Assembly: GCA_021845925.1 (NCBI GenBank)
Contig: JAJZUW010000003.1
Location: forward strand, 62,001 to 126,000
Reading direction: 5' to 3'
Origin: Pseudomonadota bacterium
GTDB lineage: Bacteria; Pseudomonadota; Gammaproteobacteria; Burkholderiales; Sulfuriferulaceae
Length of the DNA stretch: 64,000 bases
Shown piece by piece: positions 19,246-25,451 of this stretch. The notes under the pieces were generated by a model that was not told where the DNA came from, searched no databases, and saw only the letters and a program-made list of their open reading frames with translations. Position numbers and translations under genes: made by a program. The first letter of the stretch is position 1; each line of letters opens with the position of its first letter.

Positions 19246-19893
19246 ATGAAAAAAATGACCTTGATCCTGTCGCTTGCACTGGCTGCCACGGCTACCGGCT
19301 GCAGCAATGTCGAACACTCGCGCGACGTCGCCAACCCGGCCGTATCCGGCAAGGTTCTGGCCCAGCAAGTGTGTTCCATGTGCCATGGCGTCACCGGCAA
19401 TTCCGTCAATCCGACATTCCCGAAACTGGCTGGCCAGCAAAAAGACTATCTGACCGATCAGCTCAAGTTCTTTCGCAAGCACAACCGCAGCGATCCAGCC
19501 GGCTCGGAATACATGTGGGGCATCAGCCGCCACCTGACCAACGACCAGATCGCGCAACTGGCTGATTACTACGCTGCCCAGACACGCATTCCAGACCCTT
19601 CAGTCAATCCTTCCCTGGAAGAGCTGGGCAAGCAGATTTTCACCCATGGCGTGAATGACGGCGCCCGTACCGTTCCGGCTTGCGAAACCTGTCACGGTAC
19701 GGATGCCCATGGTCGCGGAAGTTTCCCTTTCATTGCCGGCCAGCACGAGGACTACATTCTGAAGCAACTGAACATTTTCAAGGAAACTGAAGAGCGCGAT
19801 GAAAAACTGGGCCAGATGATGAAGAATGAAACCCATGATCTGTCATCAGAGGAAATGAAAGCCGCTGCAGCTTACATCGCCACCATGCCCTGA
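19246..19893 (+). CDS. Diheme cytochrome c (c4-like), possibly lipidated
   Basis: A 215-residue exported cytochrome with two heme sites, CSMCHG near residue 44 and CETCHG near 145. These form two similar domains, each with a likely axial methionine (SEYMWGISRHL and LGQMMKNETHDL). The architecture resembles cytochrome c4. The signal peptide ends TATGC, a weak lipobox, so it may be anchored in a membrane. It follows the porin-cytochrome gene and precedes a strong terminator, so the pair is probably one operon. The likely role is to carry electrons from the outer-membrane protein to the inner-membrane chain; this is inference. Confidence 0.85.
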   Translation: MKKMTLILSLALAATATGCSNVEHSRDVANPAVSGKVLAQQVCSMCHGVTGNSVNPTFPKLAGQQKDYLTDQLKFFRKHNRSDPAGSEYMWGISRHLTNDQIAQLADYYAAQTRIPDPSVNPSLEELGKQIFTHGVNDGARTVPACETCHGTDAHGRGSFPFIAGQHEDYILKQLNIFKETEERDEKLGQMMKNETHDLSSEEMKAAAAYIATMP

Positions 19894-19962
19894 TTTTTCC
19901 GGACGGCGGGCGGCGGCACGCTGCCGTCCGCCAGACCGGAAACCTTGGCGGCAGTCTGCCTG

Positions 19963-19989
19963 ACGGAGCGTTGCTGACGCTCCGTTTTT
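19963..19989 (+). terminator. Rho-independent terminator after cytochrome operon
   Basis: A perfect 9-bp stem (ACGGAGCGT and its complement) with a 5-base loop is followed by TTTTT. It lies 70 bp after the cytochrome stop. A second GC-rich stem (GGACGGC/GCCGTCC, 19901-19929) precedes it. It separates the cytochrome pair from the TraB-like gene. Confidence 0.9.
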
Positions 19990-20027
19990 ACGTCAGAATA
20001 CCGTCTGTTGGTAACAATGGATATCGC

Positions 20028-21191
20028 ATGGATATCGTCATGGCAGCCATTGCTGGCGGTGTCATTGCCTGGTTGGGCTGGCATGCCGGCTTGCCGGCCA
20101 TCCTGCTGTTGCTTGCCCTGGCGTGGCGCCACCAGCAAATCAGCCAACGCTTTGCGATGCTGTTGGCTTACAGTCTCGTGCTAGCCACTGGCGTACCCGA
20201 CGCATACAGGCAGTTTTTTCCGCACCGTCCGGAATGGCACGGCTATGCATGGTGGTGGCTACAGGCAGTGCTGCTGGCTTCGCCGGCGCTGGCATTCAGG
20301 GGAGCCTGGGGCTGGGCGGCCTGTCTGGCGCTGGCCCTGTTGCCATTTCCAGGCATCATCACCTGGGGGTCACCGTTGCTTGCCGCAGGCTGGTGGTTCC
20401 CTTCCGCCGGAATTGGCGGAATCATGGCAATGCTGGTACTTCACCACCTGCTGGCTGCCGGCAATATCCATTCTCGATACCAGTCTGGCCTGACGATAGC
20501 ATTGCTGTTGTGGTCGCTGTTTTTGCATATGCATCCACTGCCAGTCCAACCCCTCCCGGCAGGATGGATAGCGCTCAACACGCATCTGGGCCGATTTCCG
20601 CCAGACCCGGTGCAGACAGTCATGCGCCAGCAGCAACTCATGCATCGAGTTGCGCTTGCCATCAACAGGAATGCCAGAGTCGTTCTGCTGCCCGAATCGG
20701 CTGCCAATGTCTGGACAGCCCAGAGCGAATACTGGTGGCGCAAGGTGATCGCGCAGGCAGCCCGTCGTCATGCCGTCGTCCTGATTGGCGCCGGTCGTTT
20801 GTTGCCCACTGGGCAGTGGCAGGATGTGATGCTGATGCGCGGCGCACAGAACGGGGAGATGCACGCGCGTGTTCCAATACCGGTTGGGCTGTGGAACCCG
20901 TTCAGCCAGCATGCCTGGCAAGCAGACTGGCTGGCCGCAGGCGAAACCAGTCTTCTGGGCCGGCGGGTGGCCGTTTCGTTCTGTTATGAAGATCTGCTGG
21001 TGTTTCCATTACTGATCAGCCAGTTGCATGGCAGACCTGCTGTACTGCTGTCGCTGGCAGATGACTGGTTTGCCAGCGACAGCGACGAAAGCCAGATGCA
21101 AGCATTAAGTATCGGGTTGCAGGCCAGTCTATATGGAATACCCCTATTGCGTGCACTTGATGATGCTTCATCAACGCGGCTTGCGCTGTGA
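20028..21191 (+). CDS. TraB-like conjugal protein, carbon-nitrogen hydrolase (Lnt-like) fold
   Basis: A 387-residue protein with about 190 residues of hydrophobic segments. A nitrilase-type domain follows with VVLLPESAANVW (catalytic Glu position) and VAVSFCYEDLLVF (catalytic Cys in SFCYED). This is the layout of apolipoprotein N-acyltransferase. It is much shorter than chromosomal Lnt (about 510), as is TraB of conjugative plasmids, and it lies close to trb genes. The third catalytic residue, a lysine in Lnt, is not obvious: the equivalent stretch reads HARVPIPVGLWNPF. The ATG at 20028 is chosen because earlier codons lie in the terminator. The function of TraB in conjugation is poorly defined. 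Confidence 0.65.
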   Translation: MDIVMAAIAGGVIAWLGWHAGLPAILLLLALAWRHQQISQRFAMLLAYSLVLATGVPDAYRQFFPHRPEWHGYAWWWLQAVLLASPALAFRGAWGWAACLALALLPFPGIITWGSPLLAAGWWFPSAGIGGIMAMLVLHHLLAAGNIHSRYQSGLTIALLLWSLFLHMHPLPVQPLPAGWIALNTHLGRFPPDPVQTVMRQQQLMHRVALAINRNARVVLLPESAANVWTAQSEYWWRKVIAQAARRHAVVLIGAGRLLPTGQWQDVMLMRGAQNGEMHARVPIPVGLWNPFSQHAWQADWLAAGETSLLGRRVAVSFCYEDLLVFPLLISQLHGRPAVLLSLADDWFASDSDESQMQALSIGLQASLYGIPLLRALDDASSTRLAL

Positions 21192-21320
21192 ATCAAAAGC
21201 TATCATAATCATGGAAATCAGGACAATTCCTACAAATTCTTTCTTGCGTATGGCCAGAACAAAAGCGGGGAATGGTTCGATACAGACGAATTGGCAGTAA
21301 ATTCATACGGACAGGACATC

Positions 21321-22061
21321 ATGCTTAACAAAACCGAAACCACCTCCGCCTCGCCGCGCATCCATGGCGAAGCCCTTGCGCTCAAACGAGCCCAGGACGA
21401 ACTGAAATCGTTGAAAAACCGGCTCAACCTCTCCGATGAAGCCATGGCGAATGCCGTTGGCATCAGCCTGCCCAGAATGGTGGTCATGCTGTATGGCGAA
21501 CCGGAAAAGATTCCTGGCAAAATCGCATCCAAGATCAAGGTACTGCAGGCACTCAGCAAAGCCCGCGAACCGCGTGAAGAAGATGTGGTCACGGCACCAG
21601 CACCACGCAAGCGCAACAAGCCGGAACTCAGGCCGGACCAGCAGGAACTGCTTTCGCTACAAAAGGAACTGGGTCTGACACACGACGATCTGGCCCGCAT
21701 TGCCGGCATACCGCGCTCGCGGATGATGACTTACGTGTATGGTCGCACGCGCTCCATTCCGGAAGAGGTCCTGGTGGCCATCCGCAAAGTGCGCGATGAA
21801 GGCCATGACAACGAACAACCCTTCCTGACTGAGGCCATGCGCGAACTGGAAGGCTCCCTGCCGGATTTCATCGCCCGCTGGCAGGACAAGCTCGGCATCG
21901 ACCGCAATGACCACCAGACCATTGCCCAGGCCATGGGTATTTCCAAATCCACACTGCTGCGCTGGCTGGATGGCAATTCGGGAACCCGACCGTCATTCGT
22001 GCGCAAGTGCCTGGTTTCCCTGCGCGAATTTGAAGCCGCTCGCCAGGCGGCCGCGCGCTGA
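21321..22061 (+). CDS. DNA-binding protein with three tandem helix-turn-helix repeats
   Basis: A 246-residue protein not recognised as a named family. Three stretches of about 46 residues resemble one another: LNLSDEAMANAVGISLPRMV, LGLTHDDLARIAGIPRSRMM and LGIDRNDHQTIAQAMGISK. Each is followed by a short sheet-like turn (LYGEPEKIP, VYGRTRSIP, LDGNSGTRP) and a basic helix. Each fits an XRE-like helix-turn-helix. Basic linkers (APRKRNKPEL) join them. The ATG at 21321 has AGGA six bases before it. The position between traB-like and trb genes suggests a regulator of the element, but this is inference. Confidence 0.7.
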   Translation: MLNKTETTSASPRIHGEALALKRAQDELKSLKNRLNLSDEAMANAVGISLPRMVVMLYGEPEKIPGKIASKIKVLQALSKAREPREEDVVTAPAPRKRNKPELRPDQQELLSLQKELGLTHDDLARIAGIPRSRMMTYVYGRTRSIPEEVLVAIRKVRDEGHDNEQPFLTEAMRELEGSLPDFIARWQDKLGIDRNDHQTIAQAMGISKSTLLRWLDGNSGTRPSFVRKCLVSLREFEAARQAAAR

Positions 22062-22067
22062 CGCAAC

Positions 22068-22111
22068 CATCCGGACCGTCCGGTCCGGATGAAACCGGTG
22101 CACAGCACCGG
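22068..22111. terminator. Two tandem perfect hairpins between convergent genes
   Basis: CATCCGGACCG and its exact complement form an 11-bp stem with a 2-base gap (22068-22091). CCGGTGC/GCACCGG forms a second 7-bp stem (22095-22111). They sit between the converging HTH gene and the unknown gene at 22121. No T-run follows, so a factor-assisted or bidirectional stop signal is likelier than a classic terminator. Confidence 0.5.
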
Positions 22112-22120
22112 AGCACAGTC

Positions 22121-22663
22121 TCAGTTGTGCAGGAGAGTAGGCGCCAGCATTTCGATCACCATTCTGTGAATCTGGCTCAGAAAGCAGAAGTGCAGGTAGC
22201 GCAAACCCAGAACATACCGTTCCGAACTGGACCAGTCGTCGGGATGAAAGTTGCGGAACGTCCATTCGTACAGCACCCCGTTACCATAGTCCAGCATGCA
22301 GTAGCTTTCATCCGACCAGGTCCGTTGCAGCCTTGCTCTCACCTCCGAATGCACCGGTACTGTCAGCAGCTGCGAAACCGGCATGAAAATGCCGATGCGC
22401 AGAATATCACCCGTCACCAGCACCGAATAATAGAACCGGCTTTCTTCACCTTCGCCGATAAAATTGGGCGTCACTTCCAGTACCAGCGAACCGAGTTCGA
22501 CATTCATGGCCAGCAAACGGGGCGGAACAAAGTCACCGTCGTTGCCCAGCAGCACTTCCAGCGTATTGGGCTCGCACAACAATGTCCGGTAGATGTTTTC
22601 AAAAAAGAATTCGCGTGCGGCAAGCAGGTTGATTTTGCTTTGCAGATGTGGGGCAAGTGACAT
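22121..22663 (-). CDS. Conserved-looking protein of unknown function
   Basis: A 180-residue protein beginning MSLAPHLQSKINLLAAREF. It has no signal peptide, long membrane helix or known catalytic motif. It is mixed alpha/beta with hydrophobic strands (ELGSLVLEVTPNF, SVLVTGDILRIGIFM) and a C-terminal aromatic helix (YLHFCFLSQIHRMVIEMLA). The ATG at 22663 has AAAGGA nine bases upstream. A longer form from 22765 (214 residues) is possible: it has AGGGA upstream, and a minus-strand TATAAT at 22797-22802 lies close. Its orientation opposes the flanking HTH and trb genes. No function can be given. Confidence 0.6.
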   Translation of the reverse strand: MSLAPHLQSKINLLAAREFFFENIYRTLLCEPNTLEVLLGNDGDFVPPRLLAMNVELGSLVLEVTPNFIGEGEESRFYYSVLVTGDILRIGIFMPVSQLLTVPVHSEVRARLQRTWSDESYCMLDYGNGVLYEWTFRNFHPDDWSSSERYVLGLRYLHFCFLSQIHRMVIEMLAPTLLHN

Positions 22664-23055
22664 GACGGGCAGTCCTTTCTGGTGGCAAGCGAAAAAATAC
22701 CGACGAACAGCCCGCCTCAAGGACATGCCGGACGATTCCCGAAACATGACCACAGGAAAATGCATCAGCGATTCCCTGACGAAGGACTGCTCAAGGATTA
22801 TACGTATGGAAAGCCATTGATAAAATGCCGCAAATTACGTATATCCATATGTTTATAAAAAGATTTCTGCCGCACGACAGGAGTGTCTTGTCGTCAGACC
22901 AGCCAATGCTGGATGGCCGCCACAAGTCTCTGCAGACGCGGCGATCAGGCAGGGTGCGTGTGCGATTGCCCTGCTGATGTTACAAAATGTTTCCGGGTGG
23001 AACCGTTTGTCTCCTGCGACAGTCTCTCCTGCATCCGACATTCTGACCTCCCGAG

Positions 23056-23163
23056 ATGAAACATCTGACCAGCTGGACCATTGCCGTGCTGCGCCTGCCC
23101 TTGCGCATCTGGACACTGTTCGTCATTCTTACCGCGCTACTCGCCGGTCTGGCGCGGCCCTGA
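23056..23163 (+). CDS. Possible 35-residue hydrophobic peptide
   Basis: A short frame from ATG to TGA gives a peptide starting MKHLTSWTIAVLRLPLRIW. Its hydrophobic stretch then reads TLFVILTALLAGLARP, a single plausible membrane segment with positive N-terminal charges. There is no good ribosome binding site (CCTCCCGAG precedes the ATG), so it may be fortuitous. If real, it would be a small membrane protein at the head of the trb cluster. Confidence 0.25.
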   Translation: MKHLTSWTIAVLRLPLRIWTLFVILTALLAGLARP

Positions 23164-23219
23164 GCCGACCCGCCTGATTCCCAACTCCTCCCGTACCTGC
23201 GTTCTGTACCAGACAATAT

Positions 23220-23312
23220 GCATTGTTTACAATTGCAACTGTCGGCGTAACAGTGATCGGTACGAACCACCATGCCATTGGCTTCCGATGGCATGACCTG
23301 GCGGCTCGTACC
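23220..23312 (+). promoter_or_regulatory. Nested inverted repeats upstream of trb cluster
   Basis: An outer 7-bp stem (GGTACGA 23259-23265 with TCGTACC 23306-23312) encloses a perfect 8-bp stem (CATGCCAT 23271-23278 with ATGGCATG 23288-23295) around a 9-base loop. A smaller operator-like palindrome (TTGTTTACAA core) lies at 23220-23236. Together they look like an operator plus a structured leader about 40 bp before the first trb-type gene. Function is inferred only from position. Confidence 0.45.
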
Positions 23313-23353
23313 ATTTCGCCGGACATTGACAGGATCCTCCGGGGAGAAGCTTG

Positions 23354-23824
23354 GTGCGAAAATCATGGCTGCTCGTGTATGGCGGTTTCGGCATTCTGCT
23401 GGGCGAGCAGCACCCGGCGGCACATGCCGACTGCTGGCAGACAACCGAAGATCGTTTCGGGGTGTCCAGATACCTTTTGCTGGCCATTGCCGAAACCGAA
23501 TCTGCGATGAATCCGTCCGCAATCAGCCATAACCCGGATGGCAGCGTCGACATCGGCCTCATGCAGGTCAATTCCCGCTGGCTACCGGCACTGGCAGCGC
23601 AGGGCATCAGCATGGCAGACCTGCTGGACCCATGCACAAGCCTTGAGGTTGGTGCATGGATACTCGCCGGCAATTTTGTCCGTTACGGCTATAACTGGCG
23701 CGCCATCGGTGCTTATAACGCCAGAACCGAATCCTTGCGCATGCGTTATGCGTGGCAGATTTCCCGCAAACTGAAGATGCTTGCCAAGGAGTACCCGCTT
23801 GAAACGCATGGAACCACTCGCTGA
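23354..23824 (+). CDS. Conjugation-type lytic transglycosylase (VirB1/TrbN-like)
   Basis: A 156-residue exported enzyme that probably opens peptidoglycan for a transfer channel. A signal peptide (LLVYGGFGILLGEQHPAAHA) precedes an SLT domain with the catalytic glutamate in AIAETESAMNPSA. IGLMQVNSRW and IGAYNAR complete the family pattern. GTG at 23354 is chosen because GGGGAG lies seven bases upstream; a TTG directly before it is possible. It overlaps the trbB start by 26 bp, tying it to the trb operon. Confidence 0.85.
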   Translation: MRKSWLLVYGGFGILLGEQHPAAHADCWQTTEDRFGVSRYLLLAIAETESAMNPSAISHNPDGSVDIGLMQVNSRWLPALAAQGISMADLLDPCTSLEVGAWILAGNFVRYGYNWRAIGAYNARTESLRMRYAWQISRKLKMLAKEYPLETHGTTR

Positions 23825-24860
23825 AGCCGGCCATGCCCGCGCCCTGGAAGTGCTCGATAGCGTTCTGGCGCCGGTCAGGCATCATCTCGAAGACGAACAG
23901 GTTCAGGAAATCATGATCAACAACCCTGCCACCATCTGGATCGAACGCGCCGGACAGATGTTCAGGGCTGCCGAACATCTTCGTGCACTGGATCTTGAAC
24001 TGGCCGTGCGAGCCGTGTCTGCCGTCAACAGCAAAAAATCAGGCTTGCTCACCGACGCACGTTTACCGGGCATTCGCATCGCCGCAGTCATGTCGCCGGT
24101 GGCCCTGCATGGACATGCCATGTGCCTGCGCAAGCACGCAGCACGCAAAACCTCTCTGGAAACCTGTGTCAATCCGGACCAGACCAGTCAGCCAACCAGC
24201 CAGCCACAATCCGGGCATCATGGCCGGACCAGCCTGCCAGCGGACGAATGCATCCGCAAGGGCGGGGAGGGTCTGCTTGCATTCCTGCGCTGGGCAGTTG
24301 AAACGCGCTGCAACCTGCTGGTGGCAGGCGGCACCAGCTCCGGCAAAACCACCCTGGCCAATGCTCTGCTGGACAACATACCGCCAGAACATCGCGTCAT
24401 CACGCTGGAAGACACCGCCGAACTGCGCCCCGAACTGCCCAATTGGGTTGCCTTTGAAGCCAATCCGAACCTGGGCGTCGATATCCGCGCACTGGTCAAA
24501 ATGTGTTTGCGCTTTCGTCCCGACCGCATTGTGGTGGGCGAAATACGCGGCGCCGAAGCCTACGATCTGATTGATTCGCTCAACACCGGTCATCCGGGGG
24601 GCATCACCACCATTCATGCCGACCGGGCCGAATCGGCCGTGGACCGGCTGGAAACCCTCATGCGCATGTCACCGGACACGTCCGGCTTTCCACATGAATT
24701 CCTGCGCCGACGCATCGCCGGCACATTCCGTTTCGTGATCGAAACCGCCAACCGCAACGGCATGCGGGGTCCGGTCCGGATCGTGGAAGTACTGGGCTAC
24801 GCAAACGATCGATATTCCTTCCGCGAAATCTACAACAGCACTGACAGGAGACGGCCGTGA
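23799..24860 (+). CDS. trbB: Type IV secretion ATPase TrbB (VirB11 family)
   Basis: Hexameric cytoplasmic ATPase of the transfer apparatus. The 353-residue protein has an N-terminal domain (VQEIMINNPATIWIERAG) and Walker A in LVAGGTSSGKTTLANALL. It also has ITLEDTAELRPE, Walker B-like RIVVGEIRGAEAYDL, and the GHPGGITTIHAD box. A TTG start at 23799 (MKRMEPLAEAG) is preferred because AAGGAG lies seven bases upstream; the ATG at 23808 is 16 bases away. A Gln/Ser-rich insert near residue 130 (SQPTSQPQSGHH) is unusual. All catalytic motifs are intact. Confidence 0.92.
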   Translation: MKRMEPLAEAGHARALEVLDSVLAPVRHHLEDEQVQEIMINNPATIWIERAGQMFRAAEHLRALDLELAVRAVSAVNSKKSGLLTDARLPGIRIAAVMSPVALHGHAMCLRKHAARKTSLETCVNPDQTSQPTSQPQSGHHGRTSLPADECIRKGGEGLLAFLRWAVETRCNLLVAGGTSSGKTTLANALLDNIPPEHRVITLEDTAELRPELPNWVAFEANPNLGVDIRALVKMCLRFRPDRIVVGEIRGAEAYDLIDSLNTGHPGGITTIHADRAESAVDRLETLMRMSPDTSGFPHEFLRRRIAGTFRFVIETANRNGMRGPVRIVEVLGYANDRYSFREIYNSTDRRRP

Positions 24861-25105
24861 ACCCCTTGTTTCAACCCTTTTGCTATGTTCTGAATACCCT
24901 GCTGATCAGCAGGTCCATGATTGCACTGACCGTTGCCATCATTCTGGCGGTCGGCATCATCGCCTGGATGACAGACCTTGGCGGCAGGGGATTTCCACTC
25001 ATGACCTTTCTTGTGGTCGCCATGGGCATCGGCATTCTGCTCGGAATTCCAGCCATTCTGACCGGCATGGGTGTCGATATCCCCTGCATGGCGCCCACCA
25101 GCTGA
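24857..25105 (+). CDS. trbC: Pilin-like subunit TrbC (VirB2 family)
   Basis: An 82-residue very hydrophobic protein with two membrane segments (MIALTVAIILAVGIIAWM and LMTFLVVAMGIGILLGIPA). It occupies the trbC position between trbB and trbD. TrbC forms the conjugative pilus. It is shorter than IncP TrbC, with a short N-terminal part and no evident long leader. The GTG start at 24857 overlaps the trbB stop (GTGA) and has GGAG upstream. No TraF-type maturation peptidase is in the window. Confidence 0.75.
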   Translation: MNPLFQPFCYVLNTLLISRSMIALTVAIILAVGIIAWMTDLGGRGFPLMTFLVVAMGIGILLGIPAILTGMGVDIPCMAPTS

Positions 25106-25135
25106 ATCGGGCATCCGCAGAAAAAGGAGCCTCAC

Positions 25136-25450
25136 ATGTCCATCCGCCTCACTCCGGTCGCAACCCGCCTGTCCGAAGTCAAGATGCTCGCCGGTGGTGA
25201 ATTCAAGCTGGTCGTCGCCAACATGGCATTCGCCGGACTTGCCATCGTCATGCTGCACGTCTGGCAATACCTGCCGGTCCCGCTTGCCGTGCATGGCGCA
25301 CTGGTGATGGCCGCCCGGCACGATCCGCGCTTGCGTGAAATCTATCTGGCATATGCCAGACAGGGGGACGAATACCTCGCATGGCCCGCTACCCGGCTGC
25401 AACGGTACAACCGGCGTCCGCACGGTTTTGCGCGACACGGGCAATGCTGA
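25136..25450 (+). CDS. trbD: Conjugal transfer protein TrbD (VirB3 family)
   Basis: Small inner-membrane component that works with the VirB4-type ATPase. The 104-residue protein has a hydrophobic pair of segments (VVANMAFAGLAIVMLHVW and VPLAVHGALVMAA). The VirB3-type motif HDPRLREIYLAYARQGDEYL follows. AAGGAG lies before the ATG. The gene ends 1 bp before the trbE start. The C-terminal basic tail (RYNRRPHGFARHGQ) probably faces the cytoplasm. Confidence 0.85.
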   Translation: MSIRLTPVATRLSEVKMLAGGEFKLVVANMAFAGLAIVMLHVWQYLPVPLAVHGALVMAARHDPRLREIYLAYARQGDEYLAWPATRLQRYNRRPHGFARHGQC

Positions 25451-25451
25451 C

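Larger units (their letters stand above)
22766..23353. other. Long gap before the trb cluster
   Basis: Nearly 600 bp without a convincing protein gene. It holds a minus-strand TATAAT at 22797-22802 serving the unknown gene, a possible 35-codon frame (23056-23163), and an elaborate inverted-repeat structure (23220-23312) just upstream of the transglycosylase. Frames of 60-180 codons on both strands overlap each other here and none has coding character. In a conjugative element such a gap could hold an oriT, but no nick-site consensus was recognised. Confidence 0.4.

Noticed and set aside
22977-23177. A 66-codon frame upstream of the trb cluster
   Set aside because: No ribosome binding site, no domain, and overlapping frames on both strands look equally random.
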